From: Bacteroidota bacterium
GTDB lineage: Bacteria; Bacteroidota; Bacteroidia; SXHM01
Length of the DNA: 34,299 nt
NCBI GenBank assembly: GCA_947478465.1
Contig: CANJWH010000034.1
Coordinates: 1-34,299 of the forward strand
Direction: 5' to 3'
The first letter of the stretch is position 1; each line of letters opens with the position of its first letter. Positions 8,803 to 16,799 of the stretch are shown here, in pieces. The notes under the pieces are model-generated. The model was not told the DNA's origin, did no database searches, and worked only from the letters and a program-made list of their open reading frames with translations. Position numbers and translations under genes: made by a program.

Positions 8803-9473
8803 TACTTTTTAATTACAGCAATCAGGTGAGTTCTCAAAAAAGGAAAGACCGAATTTACGAATTCATACATACTGCCAACTCTGCGCCCAACTGGTGGAGC
8901 AAGTGTTACATTATAAAAGGCGATTTTATTAACGGACGGAAACAGTTGTTTAATCTCTGCTTTAGTAACTCCTTTCACATCTTTATTTCCCGGGTTATTG
9001 AACTTGAAATCATACCACAAAATGATGCCTCCGGGCTTCAGCATTTCCCTCATTTTGTGTGCGAGGTTCTTCTTGAAATTATCATCAAGTATAGAAGTGA
9101 AAACTAGAGATTGAAACACAACGTCAAATGAATTTTTAAAAGCTAGTTGCAGCGCATCGCCTTCTGACACTGTAATCTTTGGATATTTTTCGCGCAGCTT
9201 TGCTGCTCGTTCAGGCAGTAATTCCGCAGCAACAATATTTTCGTCTTTAATTCCCAGCTTGCGAAAGAAACCAATGTTTGCACCTGCACCTGCACCTATT
9301 TCAATGAATTTTAACTTGTCCGTTTTATTGAAATGCTCTTTTATTATTCCGGAATAAATAGTTTCTCGTTCCTTAATGACATTCTCAATAAAAACGGTAT
9401 TTTCATTTTTTCCTGCATCATTGTTTCTGCGTTTCTCATAACGCACCTTTATTTTTTCTGCTTCTTCCATCAT
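8802..9473 (-). CDS. Class I SAM-dependent methyltransferase
   Basis: This 223-residue protein has a Rossmann-type methyltransferase core: motif I at FIEIGAGAGANIGFF (56-70), an acidic residue ending the next strand in VAAELLPERAAKL (81-93), GDAL at 105-108, and the post-motif segment KPGGIILWYDF (146-156). Position inside a polysaccharide operon suggests that it methylates a sugar or a polyprenyl-linked glycan; this is inference. Two adjacent Met codons (9473 and 9470) could start it. The first overlaps the GT2 stop by four bases. The second would give a TGATG junction, similar to the one-base overlaps elsewhere in this operon. The stop overlaps the aminotransferase start. Confidence 0.85.
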   Translation of the reverse strand: MMEEAEKIKVRYEKRRNNDAGKNENTVFIENVIKERETIYSGIIKEHFNKTDKLKFIEIGAGAGANIGFFRKLGIKDENIVAAELLPERAAKLREKYPKITVSEGDALQLAFKNSFDVVFQSLVFTSILDDNFKKNLAHKMREMLKPGGIILWYDFKFNNPGNKDVKGVTKAEIKQLFPSVNKIAFYNVTLAPPVGRRVGSMYEFVNSVFPFLRTHLIAVIKK

Positions 9474-10486
9474 CTTGTTAATTCAGATTTCGTGGTTGAA
9501 GCTTTTTTATTCAAAAAAATAAAATTTAAAATTCCTTCTACATAGCCCATTCCATAGCTTATGTGAAGAATAAAGAATGAATATAAAACAGCAAAAAACT
9601 GACTAATGCTTTCCGCCATTTTCAATGCAAAGAGCGAGGCACCTGCTCCATAAATACCTAAAAATAAAACCAAGTATTCCCAACGATAGGGGAACAAAAT
9701 TACCATCACCATTAATGAGAATAAGCCCATCACAAAAACGGCAGGAACCAATTGCCGCAACGTTGTGATTGACTTATGCTTTTTATTTACATACACTTTC
9801 CAGTAACCATACTGAAAATATTGTTTGAATAGTTTTTGAAAAGATGAGCGCACATAATAAGTTGCAGAAGTAGCAGTAGTAAGCCAGATTTTTCCACCGT
9901 TTTTTAGCAAACGATAATTAAATTCATCGTCCTGATTGCGGGCAAGTTCTTCGTCAAACAATCCTATTTTTTCAAATACTTCTCTACGATAAGCACCAAA
10001 AGCAACTGTGTCCACATAACCATCTTTTGCCCCAGTTCTGAAATGTGCATTACCCACACCATATGGTGATGACATTGCTAATGAAACAGAAGCGGTTATT
10101 TCGTCACTACTTACATTGTGCAGCACACCGCCAACGCACCATACATCAGGCATTTGGTTAAGCACTGCAACGCATTCAGAAATATAATTAGCAGCAAGTT
10201 CAGTATGTGCTCCCAAAATTAGTATCACTTCTCCCTGCGAGTTAGTGATACCTAAATTCAATGCAAATGGTGTTGTTGTTTTTTCATTAACCAAATAGCG
10301 AACTCCTGAATTTTTTCTTGCATATTCTTCAACGAGTGCAGATGTTTTGTCATCGCTTTTTCCGTCACAAACCAATACTTCAATCAATTCGCTTGGATAA
10401 TCAGAATTAAAAACAGAGTCTAAACAACGGAGAATAAAATCTTCTTCGTTGCGGCAGGGAATTATTATGGAAATCTTTTTACTCAT
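9470..10486 (-). CDS. Family 2 glycosyltransferase with C-terminal membrane helices (ExoA-like)
   Basis: This 338-residue protein has a GT-A fold N-terminal domain: SIIIPCRNEE (6-15), LVCDGKSDDKT (38-48), TPFALNLGI (72-80) and a later acidic motif QDDEFNYRL (185-193) that should supply the catalytic base. The usual metal-binding DxD/DAH position reads LGAH (91-94), with Gly in place of the first Asp. Three hydrophobic segments at about 247-266, 269-286 and 296-312 anchor it in the membrane. The layout resembles ExoA, which adds sugars to a lipid-linked repeat unit in succinoglycan synthesis; the sugar used here is unknown. Four-base ATGA-type overlaps join it to the GT4 gene before it and the methyltransferase after it. 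Confidence 0.9.
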   Translation of the reverse strand: MSKKISIIIPCRNEEDFILRCLDSVFNSDYPSELIEVLVCDGKSDDKTSALVEEYARKNSGVRYLVNEKTTTPFALNLGITNSQGEVILILGAHTELAANYISECVAVLNQMPDVWCVGGVLHNVSSDEITASVSLAMSSPYGVGNAHFRTGAKDGYVDTVAFGAYRREVFEKIGLFDEELARNQDDEFNYRLLKNGGKIWLTTATSATYYVRSSFQKLFKQYFQYGYWKVYVNKKHKSITTLRQLVPAVFVMGLFSLMVMVILFPYRWEYLVLFLGIYGAGASLFALKMAESISQFFAVLYSFFILHISYGMGYVEGILNFIFLNKKASTTKSELTR

Positions 10487-11583
10487 TTCAGTTTTTCATA
10501 AAACGCAAGAAGTTTTTTGCTCTCTGCTTCCCAGTTATATTTTTCTGTCACAGCTTTCTTTCCGTTTTCACCCATTTGCTTTGCAAGACTTTCATCCTTT
10601 AACAATTTAGTTACCGCATCAGCAATAGCGTTTATATCATCTTCCGGAACACAAATTCCGCAGTTGTTGCCTTCTACAATTTCTTTCCACAATGGAAAAT
10701 CAGAGGCCACAACAGGAATTCCCGCAGCCATGTATTCAAAAATCTTTATCGGGTAAGCATTCACATAATTAGGCAATTTCCTTAAAACAGACAAACCTAC
10801 TTTTGACTGAGCAATAATCTTTGCAACCTCATTTCTCCCAAGCACTCCCGTTTCATTAACTTTTTCCCACGCAGGCATTTTTGTCATTCTTCCTCTTAAT
10901 TCCTCTGTGCTGAATGTTCCCACTAAATTCAATCGTGTATCAATTTTTTCCAGTGCTTTTAATAATTCAGCAATGCCTCTTTCTTCGGTGATAGAACCCA
11001 CATAACATATTTCATTCTGTTTTACAGAAACAGCACTATCAGGATTGAATTCTTCCAGTTTTGGAAAATTACAAATCATTTCACCAACAGGCTTCAGTTT
11101 TTGAAAACGCTCGAAAATAAAAGGCGTAACTGTAATAATTGCCGTAAAACGTTTGGCGAAAAAATCTTCAAGTAATTCTGCAAAAAAGGAAATTACACTT
11201 GCTGAAAATTTTCCGAGGTAATGCTTTCCATGTAATTGACGGGGCAGGTCTTCATGCACATCATAAATCACCTTTTTGTTTTTAATTATCAGCAACCATG
11301 CTACAAAAATTAACTCAGGGTCGTGAAAATGATATATGTCAGCATCTACTGCCAGCGCACGTTTGTATACGCTCCAAACTGTTATTGTCATGCGTGAAAT
11401 TCTATCTCTGCTTTTACCTACATCCAAAATATTAACATCGGATTTTCGTTCGTCTCCTTTGCCATCAGCCACCACCAGTGAAACATCAAAACCAGCTGCT
11501 GCAAGCGATCTGCACTCTTTTATGAAAATACGAATATCATTGCGCGGATGAGCTGAAGTAAAGTGACAAACTTTTACTGCCAT
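10483..11583 (-). CDS. Family 4 (GT-B) glycosyltransferase
   Basis: This 366-residue soluble protein has two Rossmann halves. The N-terminal half starts VCHFTSAHPRNDIRIF, with a glycine-poor acceptor-side loop and YHFHDPEL (84-91). The C-terminal half opens with ICYVGSITEERGI (192-204), a nucleotide-sugar binding region. It then carries the E-x7-E type motif in IKIFEYMAAGIPVVASDFP (279-297), typical of retaining GT4 enzymes. It should add a sugar to the lipid-linked oligosaccharide built by this operon on the cytoplasmic face; donor and linkage are not determinable. It begins 5 bases after the stop of the polytopic membrane protein gene and overlaps the GT2 start by four bases. Confidence 0.92.
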   Translation of the reverse strand: MAVKVCHFTSAHPRNDIRIFIKECRSLAAAGFDVSLVVADGKGDERKSDVNILDVGKSRDRISRMTITVWSVYKRALAVDADIYHFHDPELIFVAWLLIIKNKKVIYDVHEDLPRQLHGKHYLGKFSASVISFFAELLEDFFAKRFTAIITVTPFIFERFQKLKPVGEMICNFPKLEEFNPDSAVSVKQNEICYVGSITEERGIAELLKALEKIDTRLNLVGTFSTEELRGRMTKMPAWEKVNETGVLGRNEVAKIIAQSKVGLSVLRKLPNYVNAYPIKIFEYMAAGIPVVASDFPLWKEIVEGNNCGICVPEDDINAIADAVTKLLKDESLAKQMGENGKKAVTEKYNWEAESKKLLAFYEKLK

Positions 11584-11588
11584 GATAT

Positions 11589-12764
11589 TTAGTTAGATGT
11601 CGAAATCAATTTATTGCGGAAAATGAAAAAAAGCAAAATGGTTAATCCCCATCCACCGGAAAACAGCAAGGTAGTAAACGAAGTGGAGCTGAGCAACAGG
11701 GCAGGGAAGAAGTTGAATACAGCCAGCCACAAAAATTCATGGTCAAACATTTTCTGAATAGTAATAAAAAGCAATGAAATAATAAGCGAGGCTAATATTA
11801 ATCCGACTTTCCCGAAATTGGAATATTCGTACATGAAACTTGCAACATTCACAGTACCTCTTAATCCTTTTTCGGCATACTGCGGATATAGATGAGGATA
11901 AAAAATCTTTGAGTATTCAATATGTTCACATCCGAATATTTTTGCGAAACGGTAACCGCATCCGTTGAGAAAAGGATACTCATCAGGAATAAGCAAAAAC
12001 CAGTCGCCAACAGTTTTTCCAGGAACTACCATCAGCCTGCTAATTAAGCTCTTTGAACTTTTATTCAGTGTTTCTGAAGTGGTAAGTTCTATTTTTTCGT
12101 CTTGCGCAGTTACCTTTGAAGGTCTTGTTAATATCATAAGAAAGTATACGCCTATAACAGGAATCATCATTACAGCAAATGATTTCACGTATTTGCGGTT
12201 TAGAAAAAAATACATTGCCAGCGGAACAAAAGCCATAACAATATAGCTTTTCTGCATCAGGTTCAGCGAGTAAATAACGGCTATAATTGTCCAGGCAATA
12301 AACCTTTTTTTATCCTGCACAATGCAGGAATAAACTACAAAAAACGGAAGTATGGCACGCATGATAAAACTGCGCAGGTAGTTTACCCATCCGCTGCTGT
12401 GTGTTGTTACATTCTGACGGATTAAAGCAATGTCAACTACGTTATCGGATTGAGCAGACTCAACAAGAGGAACAAAACCAAGATGAATAAAATGGAAAAC
12501 TACAAAGCCTACTACCAACACCAATGCAGCATCGGGAAGATACAGAACAAGACTTTTTAATTTAGTGCCGAAGCTGAAATTTGCAGGTACAGAAACCGAT
12601 GGAATAATTTTTTGCAGCAGAAAATAAATACAGACAAACGATATAAGATGAATAAATAATTCACCGAAAAAGCGGTATCCGGATTTATAATATACACCAG
12701 GAAAGAGGAAAACAACAATTACGCAGTAAAGAACAAAGAATGGATGTTTCCTGATAAAAGCCAT
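11589..12764 (-). CDS. Polytopic membrane protein, probable polysaccharide polymerase (Wzy-like)
   Basis: This 391-residue protein has roughly ten hydrophobic segments, beginning with HPFFVLYCVIVVFLF near residue 6 and ending with a pair of helices at about 340-385. A larger extracytoplasmic loop at about residues 215-300 contains the segment FLNGCGYRF. I see no signature that identifies it by sequence. The membrane layout with one big loop, and the position next to glycosyltransferases and a phosphoglycosyl transferase, fit an O-antigen polymerase or ligase. No flippase (Wzx) is visible in the window, so part of the pathway must lie elsewhere. It starts 14 bases after the rny stop, so it may be transcribed with rny. 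Confidence 0.6.
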   Translation of the reverse strand: MAFIRKHPFFVLYCVIVVFLFPGVYYKSGYRFFGELFIHLISFVCIYFLLQKIIPSVSVPANFSFGTKLKSLVLYLPDAALVLVVGFVVFHFIHLGFVPLVESAQSDNVVDIALIRQNVTTHSSGWVNYLRSFIMRAILPFFVVYSCIVQDKKRFIAWTIIAVIYSLNLMQKSYIVMAFVPLAMYFFLNRKYVKSFAVMMIPVIGVYFLMILTRPSKVTAQDEKIELTTSETLNKSSKSLISRLMVVPGKTVGDWFLLIPDEYPFLNGCGYRFAKIFGCEHIEYSKIFYPHLYPQYAEKGLRGTVNVASFMYEYSNFGKVGLILASLIISLLFITIQKMFDHEFLWLAVFNFFPALLLSSTSFTTLLFSGGWGLTILLFFIFRNKLISTSN

Positions 12765-12778
12765 TATGAATTACATAA

Positions 12779-14332
12779 CTACTTCGCTATGCTAACCGAG
12801 CGCACCTCACGGATAACGGTAATCCTTACTTGTCCGGGATAAGTCATCTCGTTCTGAATTTTCTGTGAGATGTCAAATGCCAGTGTCTCTGATTCTTTGT
12901 CCGATACCTTTTCGCTTTCTACTATCACACGCAACTCACGCCCTGCCTGAATTGCATACGATTGCTTAACTCCTGGATAAGCCTGCGCCAATGCTTCCAG
13001 ATCTTTCAAACGCTTTACGTATGCATCTTCCATTTCGCGTCTTGCACCGGGGCGTGCACCTGAAATAGCATCACACACCTGAACAATAGGAGAAATCAAA
13101 CTCGTCATTTCCACTTCATCGTGGTGAGCACCAATTGCGTTGCAAACTTCAGGCTTCTCTTTATATTTTTCGGCCAGTTGCATACCCAATAAAGCGTGTG
13201 GAAGTTCGGGTTGGTCATCCGGAACTTTTCCGATATCATGCAACAGTCCTGCCCGTTTTGCCAAGGCAACATTCAACCCCAGTTCGGCAGCCATAATCGC
13301 GCAAAGGTTGGCCACCTCGCGTGAGTGCTGCAATAAATTTTGTCCGTAAGAAGAACGGTATTTCATTCTTCCTACCATGCGTATTAACTCGGGATGCAGA
13401 CCATGAATACCTAAATCAATGGTGGTGCGTTTTCCGATTTCAACAATTTCGTCTTCTAATTTTTTAGTTGTTTTTGCAACTACTTCTTCAACACGTGCCG
13501 GGTGAATACGTCCATCGGTTACCAACTGGTGAAGCGCCAGTCGGGCTATCTCCCGTTTAATCGGGTCGAATCCCGAGAGAATAATAGCCTCCGGTGTATC
13601 ATCCACAATAATTTCAATTCCAGTTGCCGCTTCCAGTGCGCGGATGTTTCTTCCTTCGCGACCAATGATTCTTCCTTTTACTTCATCGCTTTCAATGTTG
13701 AAAACGGTAACGGAGTTTTCAATGGCGTGTTCAGTAGCCACACGCTGAATAGTTTGGATTACAACTTTTTTTGCCTCTTTATTGGCCGTCAGTTTTGCTT
13801 CGTCAACAATTTCTTTGATGTGTGAAAGTGCATCAGTGCGGGCTTCCGCTTTCAAAGCTTCTACCAATTGACTTTTTGCTTCCTCCTGTTTAAGACCTGA
13901 AATAACTTCCAGTTGCTGAACCTGACGTTTGTGCAGTTTCTCAATTTCTTCCTGTTTTTTGGTGTTGATTTCCAGCTGCGCATTCAGTCGTTCTTTAGCT
14001 TTCTCAACCTCTGTTTCTTTCCGTTTCAGTTCTTCGGTTTTTGCGTTAATTGTTCCTTCTTTTTGCTTGATGCGGTTTTCGCCCGAAAGAATTTGTGCAT
14101 TCTTTTCGTTGATTGTTTTCTCATGCTCAGCTTTCAGTTGCAGAAATTTTTCTTTTGCTTGCAACGTTTTTTCCTGAACAATGATAACGCCTTTTGCTTC
14201 GGCATCTTTAATGATTTGTTGTGCTTTTTCAGCCTGCATTTTTTTATTATAAAAAATGGTGCCGCCCATGCCAAGCAATATGCCCACAACGCTTGCCGCT
14301 ATGCTGATGATAATAAGAATTGAATTGTCCAT
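12779..14332 (-). CDS. rny: Ribonuclease Y
   Basis: This 517-residue protein has the full RNase Y architecture: an N-terminal membrane helix (5-27), a long Lys/Glu-rich coiled coil (about 35-180), a KH RNA-binding domain with [15 protein letters not shown] (220-234), and an HD phosphohydrolase domain with LLHDIGK (His365-Asp366) and GAHHDEVEM (401-409). It is a membrane-tethered endonuclease that starts mRNA decay. The length is normal for the family. A 6S RNA lies immediately upstream and zapA beyond that, a neighbourhood seen in other Bacteroidota. Between the 6S U-tract and the rny ATG are about 53 bases, including an imperfect CCCC/GGGG hairpin at 14363-14384 that would fall in the rny leader. 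Confidence 0.96.
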   Translation of the reverse strand: MDNSILIIISIAASVVGILLGMGGTIFYNKKMQAEKAQQIIKDAEAKGVIIVQEKTLQAKEKFLQLKAEHEKTINEKNAQILSGENRIKQKEGTINAKTEELKRKETEVEKAKERLNAQLEINTKKQEEIEKLHKRQVQQLEVISGLKQEEAKSQLVEALKAEARTDALSHIKEIVDEAKLTANKEAKKVVIQTIQRVATEHAIENSVTVFNIESDEVKGRIIGREGRNIRALEAATGIEIIVDDTPEAIILSGFDPIKREIARLALHQLVTDGRIHPARVEEVVAKTTKKLEDEIVEIGKRTTIDLGIHGLHPELIRMVGRMKYRSSYGQNLLQHSREVANLCAIMAAELGLNVALAKRAGLLHDIGKVPDDQPELPHALLGMQLAEKYKEKPEVCNAIGAHHDEVEMTSLISPIVQVCDAISGARPGARREMEDAYVKRLKDLEALAQAYPGVKQSYAIQAGRELRVIVESEKVSDKESETLAFDISQKIQNEMTYPGQVRITVIREVRSVSIAK

Positions 14333-14385
14333 TTAATTTGTAAATTGTTTTAGTTAAAATAACCCCGTTGTGTTTGGCAAGGGGC

Positions 14386-14590
14386 AAAAAAAAACCCGCA
14401 TAATTCCCAAAGGTTTATTAAACCCCTGTTGACATGGTTGGAACTGCCGGTAATTCTCAAACGTCCACTGCTCTGATAAATCAGAGTTCCCGCAAGCGGG
14501 AGTGAGGCCTGTTTTTAAATACCTGAGCGTTAGTGTTCCAAGTGTTTTAAGTGTTGAGTTTAAAAAACGTGTGGAATTAATGCGGGTATG
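14386..14590 (-). ncRNA. ssrS: 6S RNA (Bacteroidota type), about 205 nt
   Basis: The stretch between zapA and rny folds as a long closed rod on the minus strand. A terminal helix pairs 14573-14587 with 14394-14407 (ACCCGCAT-AATTCC type, one bulged base). After about 30 unpaired bases on each side (a large internal bubble), an inner helix pairs 14535-14541 with 14438-14444. The apical part has two perfect hairpins, 14488-14499 (CCCGC/GCGGG) and 14470-14485 (CTCTGA/TCAGAG). A run of nine U (14386-14394) directly follows the closing stem. Closing stem, central bubble, length near 200 nt and the zapA-rny location all fit 6S RNA, which binds the RNA polymerase holoenzyme by mimicking an open promoter. 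This region also accounts for the only gene-free gap over 300 bases. A covariance-model search would settle it. Confidence 0.85.
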
Positions 14591-14596
14591 CTTTAA

Positions 14597-14630
14597 ATAA
14601 GTTATTAAGTTTTAAAGTTAAAAGTCACAA
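14597..14630 (-). promoter_or_regulatory. Possible 6S RNA promoter (Bacteroidota sigma type)
   Basis: Reading on the minus strand, TTG at 14630-14628 and TAACTTAT at 14604-14597 resemble the -33 TTG and -7 TAnnTTTG elements of this phylum. Transcription would start near 14590, just at the base of the 6S closing stem. The -7 match is imperfect and the 23-base spacing is a little long, so this is tentative. Confidence 0.3.
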
Positions 14631-14691
14631 GGTTTGTAACCCCGACTTCCAATTTCAAACAATAACTTATCCTCTCAAAGAACGATTTTAA

Positions 14692-14970
14692 TCAGTGTAA
14701 TGCACCAGTAATTTCCTGCTCTAATGTTGTCAATCTTTGTACAATATGCTCTGTGGTATCTTCCTGTTGTTTCAGGGCTTCGGTTGCATATTGCAGGGCA
14801 CACATGGCAAGCAGGTCTTGCTTGTCGCGAACTGCATAGCTTTGTTCAAAAGCTTTGAGTTTTTTCGCCAGTTCGTCTGCTGCTTTTTGCAGTTGTGCCT
14901 CTTCGCGGCCATCAACTGTAAGCGGATACATCCGTCCTGCTATGTTTACCTTTATTGAGAGATTTGCCAT
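14692..14970 (-). CDS. zapA: ZapA, cell division (Z-ring) protein
   Basis: This 92-residue protein reads MANLSIKVNIAGR, then YPLTVDGREEAQLQKAA, the compact ZapA N-terminal domain. A coiled-coil C-terminal helix follows, containing DLLAMCALQYATE. ZapA tetramers bind and bundle FtsZ filaments at midcell. I take the ATG at 14970 as the start because the open frame upstream begins only with a TTG at 14982, and the protein aligns with the family from MANLSIKV. It sits between the small coiled-coil gene and the 6S RNA, the usual Bacteroidota arrangement. Confidence 0.9.
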   Translation of the reverse strand: MANLSIKVNIAGRMYPLTVDGREEAQLQKAADELAKKLKAFEQSYAVRDKQDLLAMCALQYATEALKQQEDTTEHIVQRLTTLEQEITGALH

Positions 14971-14989
14971 TTTTAAAAGCAATCTGTTG

Positions 14990-15280
14990 TTAACTGTTCA
15001 TTTGTGCAATGCACTTGTCTATTTCCCGCACAAGTTCATTTATCTTATACTTCATCGCTGCCGTATCCGGGTTTGAGTCTGCTAAAGACTTTGCAAGTTT
15101 AATTATTTTATTCTTTTCCTCTAAATTTTTTATTGCTTCTTTTTGAGAATCAACTGTTTTTCGCAGTTCTGCCAACTCAGCCTCTAAAACTGCGTTCTTG
15201 CGTTTAACCTCAGAATGACGCTTTACAAGTTCCTTTACCTTTTTTTCAACTGATGAAATGATTAACGGAACGCCTTGCAT
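14990..15280 (-). CDS. Small coiled-coil protein next to zapA (ZapB-like position)
   Basis: This 96-residue protein is almost entirely helical. A heptad-rich coiled coil covers about residues 8-65 (VEKKVKELVKRHSEVKRKN onwards), and the C-terminal segment INELVREIDKCIAQMN matches small uncharacterised proteins encoded just upstream of zapA in many Bacteroidota. There is no signal peptide or membrane helix. Its size, coiled coil and position suggest a Z-ring accessory partner of ZapA, comparable in form to ZapB, but sequence homology to ZapB is not shown. It starts 9 bases after the PorP-SPOR stop, so it is probably on the surface-protein transcript. Confidence 0.75.
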   Translation of the reverse strand: MQGVPLIISSVEKKVKELVKRHSEVKRKNAVLEAELAELRKTVDSQKEAIKNLEEKNKIIKLAKSLADSNPDTAAMKYKINELVREIDKCIAQMNS

Positions 15281-15289
15281 AATCCCTTT

Positions 15290-16786
15290 TTATTTCCCGC
15301 CTTTGTAAATGTGGACCCAAGCATCTTCAAAACCGTTTTTACGGGTTTCTTCCATGGCTGCAAGAGCAGTTTTAAGGTCCTCAAATTTTTTGAGGTAACA
15401 GTAATACCAGCCGCGGTCTACATTGTGCACCACAATGGCTTTTTCGCCACGCTCGTTAAATGCTTTAATGTATCGCTCGGCATTATCAAAACTTCGGAAT
15501 GATTCAACAACTACGTAGTAACCATTTTCAAGCGGAACGCTTTGTATTTTTTCTTTACCAGTGTTCATATCCATAACGCGGGTTACCTGTTTGTAACTGC
15601 CTTTTACTTCCATGGTATCTAAACGCATTTTCATAAAGTCAATTTCGGTCTCTACATCACTCAACTGACCTTCAACTGCCTTCATCTGATCTTCTACTAC
15701 GTCAATGCGTTTAACAGCTTCTGCGATTGCTTTTTGTTGCTCAGGGTTAGCTTTTCCTGCGCTGTCCTGCAAAGCATACAAGCTATCAAGGCGATTATTT
15801 AAACTGTCAACCATACCAAGGATAGACATCTGACTTTCATCGAGACGGGCTATTTCTTCATCCTGTTGTTGGTTTTTACGGCTAAAGAGGTGGAAGCTCA
15901 ACATAGCTTCATGCGAACCTGCGCTTTGCGCTGCAATACCTGTTGTGCCAAACTCATAAGCATAAGCAATTGAAATTTGGTCTGCTACTTTAAATCCTGC
16001 AGAAACCACATAACCTGCATCGTAACGATATGTTCCACCTACCCATGCAAGGTCTTTGTAATAAAAATTCAGGTTGGCATCAAACTGTGATTTTGAATAC
16101 GGAAAATAACGGTATACAGCAGATGGCTGAACAAACCAGTTGTGTTTAGCAATGTTGATTTTATAGCTTGCAAAGAACATATAGTGGCGAACCAGTTTAT
16201 AATACTGATCCTGAATTTCACGTTTATATTTTACTCTGCTTTCCATAAGTTGAGGAACGGCAGCACCAATTTCTAAACCATAAATATTATAACGCAAACC
16301 TGCATCTACATTGAAGGTTATTCCATTGAATTTCCCCGGACTTATAACCACATCACCAGGTGCAGCCATTCTTACATCAGTAACATTTATCTTATTTTGT
16401 AAAAAACCACCTGATACTCCAAGGCTAAGAGAGTGATTTATTTTTTTACTGAATTTAATATGATAGGCATAAGTAAGATTTACAGACAGACGTTCAAAAA
16501 TATCGGTCTTATCACTCATAATGGTTCCGCCAAATCCTACATTTTTTCCAACAGGGCTGTGAACACTAAGTATGCTGGTACGCGGTGCACCTTCAATGTT
16601 TACCCATTGCTGACGATGTGAAAGATAGCCCGAAAGCTGGTTCTGATCGCCTGCGTTTGCAGGGTTCATGATATACCTGTTTACAAGGTATAAATTGGTT
16701 TGCGCCATTTGCTGTGCGTTTGCAGTTGCAAACGAAAACATCAACAAACCAAGCGAGAATATTTTGTAAATATGTTTCATCTTCAT
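15290..16786 (-). CDS. PorP/SprF-family outer-membrane protein fused to coiled coil and SPOR domain
   Basis: This 498-residue protein has a signal peptide (cut near ANA-Q, residue 24). It starts with the PorP/SprF pattern: YLVNRYIMNPANAGDQ (33-48), HRQQWVNIEGAPRT (57-70), and alternating beta-strands to about 300 ending in the MLSFHLF strand. PorP/SprF proteins are beta-barrels that work with T9SS and often pair with a particular large secreted cargo. The family normally ends near 300-340 residues. Here about 90 residues of coiled coil follow (304-395), then a SPOR-like domain at 421-498 (NGYYVVVESFRSFDNAERY, then GWYYCYLKKFEDLKTAL). SPOR domains bind glycan strands lacking stem peptides, usually at division sites. 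The extension would lie in the periplasm. Three T9SS cargo genes lie immediately upstream in the same transcription direction. Confidence 0.88.
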   Translation of the reverse strand: MKMKHIYKIFSLGLLMFSFATANAQQMAQTNLYLVNRYIMNPANAGDQNQLSGYLSHRQQWVNIEGAPRTSILSVHSPVGKNVGFGGTIMSDKTDIFERLSVNLTYAYHIKFSKKINHSLSLGVSGGFLQNKINVTDVRMAAPGDVVISPGKFNGITFNVDAGLRYNIYGLEIGAAVPQLMESRVKYKREIQDQYYKLVRHYMFFASYKINIAKHNWFVQPSAVYRYFPYSKSQFDANLNFYYKDLAWVGGTYRYDAGYVVSAGFKVADQISIAYAYEFGTTGIAAQSAGSHEAMLSFHLFSRKNQQQDEEIARLDESQMSILGMVDSLNNRLDSLYALQDSAGKANPEQQKAIAEAVKRIDVVEDQMKAVEGQLSDVETEIDFMKMRLDTMEVKGSYKQVTRVMDMNTGKEKIQSVPLENGYYVVVESFRSFDNAERYIKAFNERGEKAIVVHNVDRGWYYCYLKKFEDLKTALAAMEETRKNGFEDAWVHIYKGGK

Positions 16787-16799
16787 TGCTAATTCCTTT

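Noticed and set aside
13140-14323. Plus-strand frames opposite rny, including a Phe-rich one at 13913-14323.
   Set aside because: The Phe/Cys-rich composition is the antisense of the Lys/Glu-rich coiled coil of RNase Y, not a membrane protein.
14470-14499. Two perfect hairpins read as a terminator for a plus-strand gene.
   Set aside because: No plus-strand gene precedes them, no T-run follows on that strand, and both fit as apical hairpins of the minus-strand 6S RNA.
14971-14982. TTG at 14982 as the zapA start.
   Set aside because: The ATG at 14970 begins the conserved MANLSIKV segment; the four extra residues from a TTG start have no support.
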